Assembly (NCBI GenBank): GCA_964371865.1
Contig: CAYJOR010000009.1
Span: 1 to 64,000 of the forward strand
DNA: 64,000 nt
Origin: CAYJAZ01 sp964371865
GTDB taxonomy: Bacteria > Desulfobacterota > Desulfovibrionia > Desulfovibrionales > Desulfovibrionaceae
Direction of reading: 5' to 3'
The stretch's first letter is position 1. Each line of letters begins with the position of its first letter. The notes under the pieces were generated by a model. That model was not told the origin of the DNA. It saw only the letters and a list, made by a program, of their open reading frames with translations, and made no database searches. Below, piece by piece: positions 19,463 through 28,839 of this stretch. A program made the position numbers and the translations under genes.

Positions 19463-19615
19463 AGTGTTTATTTGAGATGTTATAAAAAATCTTAATGGCA
19501 CGTATTGAAGATAAGTTCTAAGATTTTTTTTCGTAGGCTTATCAATGTAAATACAATCATAATTATAATTATAAGACATGAATGGAGATAGAAATATCTT
19601 CTAAGGAGAAACCAA

Positions 19616-21697
19616 GTGTCAGCTCGTACAACTCCTATTGATATGTGGCGTAATATTGGTATTATGGCGCACATCGACGCAGGTAAAACCACTACAACCG
19701 AACGTATTCTCTACTACACCGGTGTTAACCATAAAATCGGCGAAACCCACGAGGGTGGCGCTACTATGGACTGGATGGAACAAGAACAAGAACGTGGTAT
19801 TACTATCACTTCTGCTGCAACAACTTGCACATGGCAAGATCACAACATCAACATCATTGATACTCCAGGGCACGTTGACTTCACAATTGAAGTAGAACGT
19901 TCACTCCGTGTACTTGATGGTGCTGTTGCTTGTTTCGATGCTGTTGCAGGTGTTGAACCACAATCAGAAACAGTATGGCGTCAAGCAAACCGTTACGGTG
20001 TGCCACGTATCTGTTTCGTTAACAAAATGGACAGAATCGGCTCTAACTTCTTCCGTTGCGTTGATATGATTAAAGATCGTCTAAAAGCAAAACCTATCAT
20101 TCTTCAAATTCCAATCGGTTCTGAAGATTTATTTGAAGGTGTTGTTGACCTCGTTATGGGTAAAGCAATTTACTATGATAAAGCATCTAAAGGTGCTGAG
20201 TTCACAATCACCGACGTTCCTGCTGATTTACAAGAACTTTACGACGAAAAACGTACAGAAATGTTAGAAGCAGTTGCAGAAGAAGATGAAGAACTCCTCA
20301 ATCGTTACTTAGACGGTGGCGAACTTACTGAAGATGAAATCATCTCTTGTGTACGTAAAGCTACAATTGCTATGAACATCGTTCCAGTTCTTTGTGGTTC
20401 TGCATTCCGTAACATGGGCGTTCAACCACTTCTTGACGCTATTGTTCGTTACTTACCTTCACCACTCGATCTTCCTCCTATGAAAGGTCTTGTAGTAGAT
20501 AGCAACCCAGAAGAATTTATTGACTGTACTCCATCTGATAAAGAACCACTTGCTGGTTTAATATTCAAACTTTTCTCAGATCCATACATTGGTCACTTAT
20601 CATTCTTCCGTATTTACTCAGGTGAAGTTGAAGCTGGTATGACCGTTTATAACTCAACCACAGGTAAAAAAGAACGTGTAGGTCGTATCTTACGTATGCA
20701 CGCTAACAAACGTGAAGAAATCAAATCAGCTGGTGCTGGCGATATCGTAGCATTAGTTGGTTTGAAAAACGTTTCAACTGGTGATACTCTTTGTGAAGAA
20801 AACCGCATTGTTGCTCTTGAATCACTTGATATTCCAGAACCAGTTATCGAAGTAGCTATCGAACCTAAAACTAAAGCTGACCGTGATGCTCTTTCTGCAG
20901 CTCTTAACAAACTTGCTAAAGAAGATCCATCATTCCGTGTTAAAGGTGATGACGAAACTAACCAAACCCTTATCGCTGGTATGGGTGAGCTACACCTCGA
21001 AATCATCGTTGACCGTCTTCTTCGCGAATTCAACGTTAACGCTAACGTAGGTAAACCACAAGTTGCTTATCGTGAAACTATCGCAAAAGAATCTAAGTCA
21101 GATATGAAATACGCAAAACAATCAGGTGGTCGTGGTCAATACGGCCACGTAGTGATTGAAGTTGAACCTAACCCAGCAAACGGTTATGCGTTCACTAACT
21201 CAATTTCTGGTGGTGTTATTCCTAAAGAATACATTCCAGCTGTTGATAAAGGTATTCAAGAAGCTCTTAAATCAGGTGTTCTTGCTGGATTCCCAGTTGT
21301 TGATTTGAAAGTAAACCTCGTATTTGGTTCTTACCACGAAGTTGATTCATCTGAACAAGCATTCTTTATCGCTGGTTCTATGGCTATCAAAGAAGCTATG
21401 AACAAAGCGAAACCAGTACTTCTTGAACCAATCATGGACGTTGAAGTTGTAACTCCAGAAGATTACCTCGGTGATGTTATGGGTGACTTAAACAGCCGTC
21501 GTGGTCGTGTACAAGGTATGGAAGCTCGTGTTGGTGCTCAATCAATCCGTTGTCAAGTTCCATTATCAGAAATGTTTGGTTATGCAACTGACTTACGTTC
21601 ACGTACACAAGGTCGTGCTTCATTCTCAATGCAATTCGATCACTACGAAAAAGTTCCTGCAAGCATCCAAGAAGAACTTGCTAAAAAACCTGCATAG
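19616..21697 (+). CDS. fusA: Elongation factor G
   Basis: A 693-residue translational GTPase that drives translocation and, with RRF, ribosome recycling. The start is GTG after a CTAAGGAG ribosome site. The G1 loop AHIDAGKTT is at about residues 18-26, followed by the switch segment with RGITI, the G3 DTPGH motif, and the G4 NKMD motif. Domain II and the later domains with GGRGQYGHV and the C-terminal LRSRTQGRASF are complete. Length and motif set match bacterial EF-G. Codon use is strongly biased and richer in GC at third positions than in neighbouring non-ribosomal genes, fitting a highly expressed gene. No tuf gene follows; a terminator and an opposing gene do. Confidence 0.97.
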   Translation: MSARTTPIDMWRNIGIMAHIDAGKTTTTERILYYTGVNHKIGETHEGGATMDWMEQEQERGITITSAATTCTWQDHNINIIDTPGHVDFTIEVERSLRVLDGAVACFDAVAGVEPQSETVWRQANRYGVPRICFVNKMDRIGSNFFRCVDMIKDRLKAKPIILQIPIGSEDLFEGVVDLVMGKAIYYDKASKGAEFTITDVPADLQELYDEKRTEMLEAVAEEDEELLNRYLDGGELTEDEIISCVRKATIAMNIVPVLCGSAFRNMGVQPLLDAIVRYLPSPLDLPPMKGLVVDSNPEEFIDCTPSDKEPLAGLIFKLFSDPYIGHLSFFRIYSGEVEAGMTVYNSTTGKKERVGRILRMHANKREEIKSAGAGDIVALVGLKNVSTGDTLCEENRIVALESLDIPEPVIEVAIEPKTKADRDALSAALNKLAKEDPSFRVKGDDETNQTLIAGMGELHLEIIVDRLLREFNVNANVGKPQVAYRETIAKESKSDMKYAKQSGGRGQYGHVVIEVEPNPANGYAFTNSISGGVIPKEYIPAVDKGIQEALKSGVLAGFPVVDLKVNLVFGSYHEVDSSEQAFFIAGSMAIKEAMNKAKPVLLEPIMDVEVVTPEDYLGDVMGDLNSRRGRVQGMEARVGAQSIRCQVPLSEMFGYATDLRSRTQGRASFSMQFDHYEKVPASIQEELAKKPA

Positions 21698-21725
21698 TTC
21701 TTTCTAGATTAAGTAAGAATATATT

Positions 21726-21762
21726 AGGGAAAGCACATGTAATAATGAGCTTTCCCTTTTTA
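21726..21762 (+). terminator. Terminator after fusA
   Basis: AGGGAAAGC pairs with GCTTTCCCT, followed by TTTTTATATTT. Confidence 0.88.
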
Positions 21763-21810
21763 TATTTAAACTATCTCAATTAGGGTACTTTTAAAAAAAA
21801 ACAGTGATAT

Positions 21811-21859
21811 AAAATAAAAAAGTTCTCAAAGTTTCTATTTATAGAAAAATTGAGAACTT
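21811..21859 (-). terminator. Terminator of the NFACT gene (minus strand)
   Basis: AAGTTCTCAA pairs with TTGAGAACTT with an internal TTTCT/AGAAA extension. On the minus strand it is followed by TTTTTTATTTTAT. Confidence 0.78.
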
Positions 21860-21929
21860 ACTTAAGGTGTGTTTTTAAAATAAGATACTTTGGACTGTTG
21901 ACAAGGAAAAATAGTTTTTTATGAGTGGA

Positions 21930-23504
21930 TTAATCTCTTAGACTTATCCAAAAAGATCCTTCACTTTTTACGATTCTCACCATACCTGCAGAGGCATTTT
22001 TCATTATTTGAATGTTTTTTGCAAAAGCATATTGGATAAGAGCTTTTTCGTCATACTTAAATGGACTTTTTTCTGCTACCATGCGACCGGCTTCATCAAA
22101 AGTAGACTGTGGTACAACTTGGCCAGCATGATCCCTTTTAATTATTGCGTGCGCTGAAGCTCCATCAGCTGTATGTAACCAATAATCATTGGGTGAGGCA
22201 AGTTTCAAAGCAAGTTTGTTTCCTTTCACATCTTTACCAAGTAGAATACTAAAGCCGTCACTTGATTCTCGAAGTAGGACTTGTTTAGGAAGATTATTTT
22301 CTTTAACTTTTCGCCTAGTTGAAGAAGTAGGGGAGTTTTCTTTTTTCTTTACACCCTGACTTACAGAAAATGTTGAAGGAACTTGAGAAAGTGCTATTGC
22401 AGAATGTAGTTTTTCTTTTGCAATTTCAATCTCTTCTTCAACCTCCTGCTTACGTGTGATAAGATGTGAAAGACCTCGTTTTCCCCTTAATGATTGATGA
22501 AAAAGGTTTTCCATGTTTTCACGGATAGTCAACTTCTTATTAAGAAAAAGATTCTCTCCATCAATTTCAAGATTTTCTACTTTTTTCTCTTTATCTAATT
22601 CATAAAGATGAGCTTGTAACTTCAGAGCAATTTCTCGTTTATCGAGCATTGCCTTTAAGCGATCTTCTTCGGTATCTAGTTTTTCTCTAAGTTTTTTTAA
22701 TTTTTTTAGAGTAGATACAAAGGGTTTCGCAGCTTTCTTTTTAACTTCATCTGTAAGAGAAGTCAAAATTGTAGATTTTCCATACTCATTCAACGCATAA
22801 AGTGGAGTATCAAAAATTTCTTCTGCTTTATCTATTTTGAGTGAACTTGGTAGTTGCCATGCGTATAGTTCATGTTTCCCGTGTTCATCGGTATACATAA
22901 ATAAATCACCATCACCAGATTCTAAGTCGATAAGCAGGGATTTAATTTCAAGAAAAGCTTCATCTTTATCATCTTCTGTTGCTGCTTCGTTAAGGAAGGC
23001 CTGAAGAGTTTTTCTAAGAGCTGGAGTAAAGTAAGGTGAATAATCTTTTGATTTTGGAGTAAGGATATTTTCAAGTTCTTGTCGAGATTCAAGTTCAAGC
23101 CATTCAGGTTGAAGAAAAGTTTCAAGAGGGGAGTCGCACAAGTCAACACCCTTTCTTAAATCAACTTTAAACCATACAGGTTTTTTTTCGTCTTCGTTAT
23201 GAACTTGGAAAAATATGGTTCTAGCCCACCATGCGCAGTGCATGTTTATAATGCGTTTTCCTACAAGGTATTTTCTTAAACGCATAACGTGCGCAGGTGG
23301 AGTTTCACCCCTAGCTGCATGTGTGTCTGATAAGAAAATGAAAGGAAGGTTTTTCCCTGTTCTTGTAGTTAAAAACTGCTTTTTTCCTCTACCATAAAGG
23401 GAAAAAACAAATATATCATCGTCGTACTGGTAAATTTTCGATATACGCGAGCCAACAATAGCTTCAATTTCTTTTGTAGCTACGTGCAGAAGGTGAGCAT
23501 CCAT
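21930..23504 (-). CDS. NFACT-family (RqcH/FbpA-like) protein with altered DR motif
   Basis: A 524-residue NFACT protein. An N-terminal NFACT-N domain (about 1-130, including TPPAHVMRLRKYLVGKRI) is followed by a helical and coiled-coil centre rich in Lys and Glu (about 240-380) and a C-terminal NFACT-R domain (about 405-524) with the RNA-binding signature NDYWLHTADGASAHAIIKRD. In RqcH, NFACT proteins sit on obstructed 50S subunits and add alanine tails to stalled peptides, which needs an Asp-Arg pair in NFACT-N. Here the aligned position reads WWARTIFF, so the Asp appears replaced by Ala. The protein may therefore bind ribosomes without tailing. It is followed on the same strand by its terminator; the MBL hydrolase gene lies 24 bases upstream and is probably cotranscribed. 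Confidence 0.85.
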   Translation of the reverse strand: MDAHLLHVATKEIEAIVGSRISKIYQYDDDIFVFSLYGRGKKQFLTTRTGKNLPFIFLSDTHAARGETPPAHVMRLRKYLVGKRIINMHCAWWARTIFFQVHNEDEKKPVWFKVDLRKGVDLCDSPLETFLQPEWLELESRQELENILTPKSKDYSPYFTPALRKTLQAFLNEAATEDDKDEAFLEIKSLLIDLESGDGDLFMYTDEHGKHELYAWQLPSSLKIDKAEEIFDTPLYALNEYGKSTILTSLTDEVKKKAAKPFVSTLKKLKKLREKLDTEEDRLKAMLDKREIALKLQAHLYELDKEKKVENLEIDGENLFLNKKLTIRENMENLFHQSLRGKRGLSHLITRKQEVEEEIEIAKEKLHSAIALSQVPSTFSVSQGVKKKENSPTSSTRRKVKENNLPKQVLLRESSDGFSILLGKDVKGNKLALKLASPNDYWLHTADGASAHAIIKRDHAGQVVPQSTFDEAGRMVAEKSPFKYDEKALIQYAFAKNIQIMKNASAGMVRIVKSEGSFWISLRD

Positions 23505-23528
23505 TTGTAAGACCTTGTTATTTTTAAA

Positions 23529-24149
23529 CTATATATGTTTTAAATATGGATTATTTTCTTTTTCTGATTTAATTGTAGAACTTTTTTCATGCCCGGGATA
23601 TACAAGAGTTTCTTCCGGTAAAGTCATAAGCTTATCTTTTATCGACTTAATCAAAGTTGCTGGGTTTCCACCTGGTAAGTCACTTCTGCCGATTGATCTT
23701 TTAAATAAAGTATCACCGGTGATTACAGCGTTTTCTTTTGGAAAATAGAAGCAAAATCCACCAGGGGAATGTCCTGGAGTTGCAAGTTGAGTGCAATTTA
23801 AGCTGCCGTACTTAGTTTCGCCCTCCACAAGCGCTTCAGCATCAAAAGGTATGGTTGGTGGCATACCAAAAGACATGGATCTACCAAAAAATATCTCTTT
23901 AAGTTCTAAATCAGCAGCACCAGCGTAGATTGGAGCTTTAGTCAATTCGTGAAGCTTGCTTACTCCACTGATATGATCGTAATGTAGATGTGTACATATT
24001 ATAGCTTTTACATCAAGTTTTTTTATGTTTAAAAGTTCCATAATAGGTTCATACATATCGGATGGGTCGAAAATTACAGCATCTTTTCCATTTTCAACAA
24101 TATAAGTGTTAGACTCGAGAGGTCCGATAGGCAGTTGATGTATAGGCAT
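23529..24149 (-). CDS. MBL-fold (glyoxalase II-like) hydrolase
   Basis: A 206-residue metallo-beta-lactamase-fold hydrolase. The start chosen is the ATG after a TTGGAG ribosome site; a TTG four codons upstream is less likely. The metal motif is HLHYDH at residues 54-59, followed by ATPGHSPGG, VITGDTLFKRSIGRSDLPGG and the C-terminal YPGHEKSST. This is the YcbL/glyoxalase-II-like subgroup, whose members hydrolyse glutathione or other thioesters or are uncharacterised. No signal peptide is seen, so it is cytoplasmic. It probably forms a two-gene unit with the NFACT gene downstream. Confidence 0.88.
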   Translation of the reverse strand: MPIHQLPIGPLESNTYIVENGKDAVIFDPSDMYEPIMELLNIKKLDVKAIICTHLHYDHISGVSKLHELTKAPIYAGAADLELKEIFFGRSMSFGMPPTIPFDAEALVEGETKYGSLNCTQLATPGHSPGGFCFYFPKENAVITGDTLFKRSIGRSDLPGGNPATLIKSIKDKLMTLPEETLVYPGHEKSSTIKSEKENNPYLKHI

Positions 24150-24279
24150 TTTTTTCTCCAAATATTTTGCTTATTTTTTTGCTTGTAGTTCGTTTTTAAG
24201 TAGTATATACTTTTTGACGAATTAATCAAGTATCGAAAAATATGCAGATACTATTTGAATAGAAGGGATTGGAGATAAT

Positions 24280-25989
24280 ATGCAAAAAATAGCACTTGTG
24301 GCACTTATGATTGTTTTTTTAGCAGGTTGTAGCACCTTGCAAAGACCAATAAGTCCAACTGATACAGGAAGCGGAGCTACTACAGAAGAAAAATATTCAC
24401 CCGATTTATGGAGACAAACTCTGAACTCACTCTCACCTATTAATCAGGCTAGAGAGGCTGAACTTGTTTTTACAAATCCAAGAACTACACCAGCGATTAA
24501 AGAAAAAGCAGCATATGTTATTGCAACTCGCCCTGGTTCCATGATTCTTTATGTACAACAACTACTTGCAAAAGAATACGCAAATGCAAGTGTTGAACGT
24601 AGAGCATATATGGAACGTATGCTTTTAGAAGAAGTAAAATCGTTACCTACTGATTATATTAGAGATATCGCAAGCGTAACTCCTCGAGTACAAGAAACAA
24701 CTTTTCCTTGGATTGTGTTTGTTTACGAAGCCGCTTACCAAGGTTTACTCCTTGATAACATTGGAACTTTAGCTCGTATTGGTCATCCTCAATTTTTTGC
24801 AAACCCAAGTATTTTTGGCATTGCAGATGGAAGCGAAACGCAGACAGCAGAATTACCAGAAGGCGTTGTAATCAATCCAAATCCTCGCTTTAATAATTCA
24901 TGTGTGACTTTAGTTTTGCCACTTAGTGGGAATTTTGCTACTATTGGCCAACATATAGCTGATGGCGCAATAGCAGCTCAAAAAACTATTGGATTACAAA
25001 ATGTTAACATAGTTGTAAATTTGATAGATTCAGAAGATCCTTCATGGTTAACTCAACTTGGTTCACTTCCGGCAACCTGTACAGTTGTTGGTGGACCGCT
25101 AAGAACAAGTATTCTTGAACAAGCAAAAAATTCTGGTGTAATGGGTCAAAAAGCTTTCTTCCCATTTATGTCACAACTTCCTGAAGGCTATACAGAAGGC
25201 CAAGATATTTGGAGATTTTTCACATCAACACAAGATCAAGTAAGTGTACTTCTCGATTTTGTTGTGAACGATTTAGGTATTATAGAACTTGGTTCAATAT
25301 ATCCTCATGATTCCTATGGTACAAGAATGAATGAAATTTTTGAATCTACAGCCGGAAAAACAAAAATAAAATCAATTTATTCAATGAGCTATCCTCTTGA
25401 TGATGTAAAAGCATGGACAAAATCAGTTGGAGAATTTTTAGAATCACGCCCTGGTGGAAAATCAAAACTTCCTATTATTACAGCTCCGATTGGTGCGATT
25501 TTCTTGCCGGATAGCTGGAGTAATATGGAAATGTTAGCGTCGATAATCCATTATCACGGTGGCGTATACCTTCCTCTTTTAGGAACGACTCTTTGGGAAC
25601 AAAGTCTAAGCAATATTGATAATTTACAAACAAACTATTTTGATCTTGCAGTATTTCCGACAGCATATAATCCAAATTCACGTATGTATGGTGCTCTTCA
25701 GTTGCAAAACAACATGAATTCTAAAGGGTTAGAAGCTGATGACTGGTCAGCTCTTGGCTATGATTTTGTTCAAACAATTGCTGCATCAGGGTTAGAACAA
25801 GGTGGAATAGACTCCTTTGAAGTAAATAGAAAACTTTCATCATTGCAGAAGCTTGCATGGGCTGGTGCCCCTTTTGCTTGGAGTGTTGACGGAAAGGCTA
25901 CACGTAAACTTTTCCTCTTCCAGCCTGATGTAACAGGAATGAAAGAGTTAAATATTGAAGAATTTAAAGAAAAAATGCTGAAAAGATAA
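24280..25989 (+). CDS. LpoA-like lipoprotein (penicillin-binding protein activator family)
   Basis: A 569-residue predicted outer-membrane lipoprotein. The signal peptide ends in the lipobox LAGC, giving Cys17 as lipidation site. Residues about 40-190 form a helical TPR-like N-terminal region. From about 205 a type-I periplasmic-binding-fold domain begins (VTLVLPLSGNFATIGQHIADGAI) and runs to the C-terminus, with a segment at about 480 (DDWSALGYDFVQTI). This arrangement matches LpoA-type activators of class A penicillin-binding proteins, which stimulate peptidoglycan synthesis from the outer membrane. It leads a compact cluster with gatC, gatA and holB, only 10 bases before gatC. The exact binding partner is not shown by the sequence. 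Confidence 0.83.
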   Translation: MQKIALVALMIVFLAGCSTLQRPISPTDTGSGATTEEKYSPDLWRQTLNSLSPINQAREAELVFTNPRTTPAIKEKAAYVIATRPGSMILYVQQLLAKEYANASVERRAYMERMLLEEVKSLPTDYIRDIASVTPRVQETTFPWIVFVYEAAYQGLLLDNIGTLARIGHPQFFANPSIFGIADGSETQTAELPEGVVINPNPRFNNSCVTLVLPLSGNFATIGQHIADGAIAAQKTIGLQNVNIVVNLIDSEDPSWLTQLGSLPATCTVVGGPLRTSILEQAKNSGVMGQKAFFPFMSQLPEGYTEGQDIWRFFTSTQDQVSVLLDFVVNDLGIIELGSIYPHDSYGTRMNEIFESTAGKTKIKSIYSMSYPLDDVKAWTKSVGEFLESRPGGKSKLPIITAPIGAIFLPDSWSNMEMLASIIHYHGGVYLPLLGTTLWEQSLSNIDNLQTNYFDLAVFPTAYNPNSRMYGALQLQNNMNSKGLEADDWSALGYDFVQTIAASGLEQGGIDSFEVNRKLSSLQKLAWAGAPFAWSVDGKATRKLFLFQPDVTGMKELNIEEFKEKMLKR

Positions 25990-25999
25990 GGAATAAAAA

Positions 26000-26293
26000 A
26001 TGTCATTAACATCAAAAGATATGAACTACTTATGTGCCTTGGCTAAAATCCAGCCTAGTGATGAAAAATTAGAGCTTTATGCAGGGCAGTGCGCTAAAAT
26101 TCTTGATTATATGAATGAATTATCTCAAATAAACACTGATAATGTTGAACCTCTCTATTCTCCTGTTGAACACAGCACTATCTATAGAGAAGATGTGCCT
26201 TTCAGCAAGCGCACACGCGAAGAAATTCTCGCTAATGCCCCATTGACTGACGAAACCTACTTTATCGTGCCAAAAATTGTAGAAGGAAAATAG
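26000..26293 (+). CDS. gatC: Asp-tRNA(Asn)/Glu-tRNA(Gln) amidotransferase subunit C
   Basis: A 97-residue GatC, the small subunit that stabilises GatA-GatB in transamidation of mischarged Glu-tRNA-Gln or Asp-tRNA-Asn. Typical features are LCALAKIQPSDEKLE, the ILDYMNELSQINTDNVEPLYSP segment and the REDV-x-RE-ILANAP motif at the C-terminus. An AAGGAAT ribosome site precedes it. gatA starts 8 bases after its stop. gatB is not in this window. Confidence 0.93.
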   Translation: MSLTSKDMNYLCALAKIQPSDEKLELYAGQCAKILDYMNELSQINTDNVEPLYSPVEHSTIYREDVPFSKRTREEILANAPLTDETYFIVPKIVEGK

Positions 26294-26301
26294 AGGATAA
26301 T

Positions 26302-27735
26302 ATGACAGACTTTACACAAATCACAATTTCAGAATTATTGGCTCAATATAAAGATGGTCTATCTGTAGAAACAGTAGTGAATCAATGTTTGGATGTTATT
26401 GAAAATACAGAAAAAGATGTTCATGCTTTGTTGAACGTTTCAAAAGAATATGCGCTACAAAAGGCAAAAGAGTTTGATGCTAAAGGTTATGACTCTTCTA
26501 AGCCTTTATTTGGAGTTCCAGTTACAATTAAAGATGTAATTTGCACAAAAGGAATTCCAACAACTGCGGCGTCTAAACTATTGGAAAACTTTACACCTCC
26601 ATATTCAGCAACCGTTGTAAATAAGCTTGAAGAAGCAGGCGCAATTATAATTGGTAAAAATAATATGGATGAATTTGCAATGGGATCATCTTGTGAAAAT
26701 TCAGGATATTTTCCGACAAAAAATCCACGCGATTTTTCTAAAATTCCAGGTGGTTCAAGCGGTGGCTCAGCAGCTTCTGTAGTAAGTAATCAATGTTTTG
26801 CCTCACTTGGTACAGATACAGGTGGCTCTGTCCGTCAACCGGCAAACCTTTGTGGATGTGTTGGATTAAAGCCTACTTACGGAAGGGTTTCACGTTATGG
26901 TGTAATTGCATACGCTTCTTCGCTTGATCAAGTTGGGCCTATGGCTCGCTCATGCGATGATGTTGCAGCTATTTTGCAAGCGATTGCAGGACAGGATAGT
27001 TTGGATAATACTTCATCACCAGTTGCTGTTCCAAATTATTCTGAATTTCTAAATAATACACAATCTTTACAGGGTGTAAAAATCGGTATTCCAAAAGAAT
27101 TTATGGAAACTGAAAAGCTCGACCCTGAAGTTCTTGCAGATTGTCAAAATGCAATCGCACACGCTAAAGATTTAGGTGCAACCATTGTAGATGTTTCACT
27201 TCCTCACACACAGTATTCAGTTTCAACCTACTACATTATAGCTAGTGCAGAAGCTGGTTCTAACCTTGCTCGTTACGATGGTGTGCGCTTTGGAAAAAGA
27301 GCTGAAAATATCAATAATCTTGAAGAATTATATGTAAAATCACGCACAAAAGGATTTGGGCAAGAAGTTCAAAGACGTATACTTTTAGGTGCTCATGTAC
27401 TTTCATCTGGTTATTATGATGCTTACTATAAAAAAGCGGCGCAAGTACGTAGACTTATTAGAGAAGATTATCTAAATGCTCTTTCTCAATGCGATGCAAT
27501 ATTAGCACCAGTATCACCAATTCCTGCATGGGATTTAGGTGCTGTGCATGATCCTATTCAAATGTATCTTATGGATATATTTACATTGTCGTTGAACTTA
27601 GCAGGCCTTCCTGGGCTTGCTTTCCCTACAGGCGCAACTAAAAATAATCTTCCACTTGGTATGCAACTTTTGGGCAAACCATTTGATGAAGGTAATCTTT
27701 TAGCTTATGGTAAACTTTTAGCAAAAAAAATATAA
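26302..27735 (+). CDS. gatA: Asp-tRNA(Asn)/Glu-tRNA(Gln) amidotransferase subunit A
   Basis: A 477-residue amidase-signature enzyme that hydrolyses glutamine to supply ammonia for transamidation. The Ser-cisSer-Lys triad is visible: Lys in GVPVTIKD (about residue 75), the cis-Ser in the GGSSGGSAA loop, and the nucleophile Ser in TDTGGSVRQPA. The C-terminal LAGLPGLAFPTG and LPLGMQLLG segments are conserved. An AGAGGATAAT ribosome site is present. It lies between gatC and holB in one operon. Confidence 0.96.
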   Translation: MTDFTQITISELLAQYKDGLSVETVVNQCLDVIENTEKDVHALLNVSKEYALQKAKEFDAKGYDSSKPLFGVPVTIKDVICTKGIPTTAASKLLENFTPPYSATVVNKLEEAGAIIIGKNNMDEFAMGSSCENSGYFPTKNPRDFSKIPGGSSGGSAASVVSNQCFASLGTDTGGSVRQPANLCGCVGLKPTYGRVSRYGVIAYASSLDQVGPMARSCDDVAAILQAIAGQDSLDNTSSPVAVPNYSEFLNNTQSLQGVKIGIPKEFMETEKLDPEVLADCQNAIAHAKDLGATIVDVSLPHTQYSVSTYYIIASAEAGSNLARYDGVRFGKRAENINNLEELYVKSRTKGFGQEVQRRILLGAHVLSSGYYDAYYKKAAQVRRLIREDYLNALSQCDAILAPVSPIPAWDLGAVHDPIQMYLMDIFTLSLNLAGLPGLAFPTGATKNNLPLGMQLLGKPFDEGNLLAYGKLLAKKI

Positions 27736-27743
27736 AGAATACA

Positions 27744-28676
27744 ATGGCTCAAGCAAAATCTCCCTCAAAAAAAGAAAAAGATGAAATAACTCTACCTGAT
27801 GAGCAAGAAGCAAAAGCGCGTGCTGAAGAAATTTTTGCACCGCTACAAAAAGCTCAGATGCAATCTTTTCTGATGCGCTTACAAAATCTCAGTAAAAATG
27901 CTCCTCAAGTCATACTTTTTGAAGGAGGAAATCATGATTTACGAATGGCAAGTGCAAAACATTGGGCCTCCATATTAAATTGTACTTCAACAATATCACC
28001 TTGCTTGAGTTGTGTATCTTGCCTAGAAATTGCAAATGAATTAACCGCTGATTTTATTGTATTTGATGGTACAAAAGAATCAATAAAAATAGAACCAATG
28101 CGTGAGTTGAAGCCGTTAATTTCAACGGCTCCAACTCGCTTGAATAAAAGAGTTGTACTTTTTTACGAGGCTAGCGAGTTCACAATTCCAGCCGCAAATT
28201 CTATTTTAAAAATACTAGAAGAACCAAATAACACAACTTATTTTATTTTTACAGTAGCTCAAAGAGAGCGAATTCTTCCAACTCTAGTATCACGTTCAAA
28301 TGTGCTTTCACTTCCAACTAATATTCATGAAAAATTGAATCCTATTGAAGATAAAATAGTCAATGATTTATATGTGTTCTTTACAAGTGGAAAGGCTTGG
28401 TTTGAAAACAATACATCGCAAAAAGGCTATTCAAAAGAAAATGCTTTATTAGTTATTCACTTGTTATCTATGCACATTTCACAATCTTTATCTCAAGCTA
28501 AAGTCGGCGAACATCATAGTTTAGTTGATTATTTTTCAAAAAAGATAGACATTGAAAAATCTTTGAAAATAATGACTCTTTTTGAAGAATCGCAAAATGC
28601 CCTTATAGAGCAAGTAAATCCGGCTCTTATTGTAGATTCTCTTCTAACACATATTTTTATGATATTAAATAACTAG
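27744..28676 (+). CDS. holB: DNA polymerase III delta-prime subunit
   Basis: A 310-residue AAA+ clamp-loader subunit. The zinc-binding module of clamp loaders is visible as C-x(6)-C-x2-C-x2-C (NCTSTISPCLSCVSC) at about 75-90. The Walker A loop is degenerate (EGGNHDLRMAS), as is usual for delta-prime, which does not hydrolyse ATP. Downstream are VVLFYEASEFTIPAANSILKILEEPNNTTYFIF and the SRC-like VSRSNVLSLP. It would load the beta sliding clamp together with tau/gamma and delta. It follows gatA after 8 bases with a poor ribosome site, suggesting translation coupled to gatA. The C-terminal collar domain is divergent. Confidence 0.82.
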   Translation: MAQAKSPSKKEKDEITLPDEQEAKARAEEIFAPLQKAQMQSFLMRLQNLSKNAPQVILFEGGNHDLRMASAKHWASILNCTSTISPCLSCVSCLEIANELTADFIVFDGTKESIKIEPMRELKPLISTAPTRLNKRVVLFYEASEFTIPAANSILKILEEPNNTTYFIFTVAQRERILPTLVSRSNVLSLPTNIHEKLNPIEDKIVNDLYVFFTSGKAWFENNTSQKGYSKENALLVIHLLSMHISQSLSQAKVGEHHSLVDYFSKKIDIEKSLKIMTLFEESQNALIEQVNPALIVDSLLTHIFMILNN

Positions 28677-28768
28677 TTTATACTTGTGAGAATTATTTTA
28701 TATGAAAGATACGTTACATTTACCTAGCTAATAATTTTGTTAAAGTTATTATACTTTTTCTTTTTTTA

Positions 28769-28797
28769 TTGACAGGAGTTGTAAGCGATATTATATT
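28769..28797 (+). promoter_or_regulatory. Strong candidate promoter of hflK-hflC
   Basis: A perfect TTGACA and TATATT are separated by 17 bases, about 35 bases upstream of the hflK start. Confidence 0.75.
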
Positions 28798-28839
28798 TGA
28801 ATTTGACAAATAAAGAACAATAAACGAAAAGGAAAATAT

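Noticed and set aside
21781..21890. Possible MITE ends TAGGGTACTTTTAAAAAA and AAGGTGTGTTTTTAAAATAAG
   Set aside because: Both are in the same direction and match the family ends poorly; the region is better explained by terminators.
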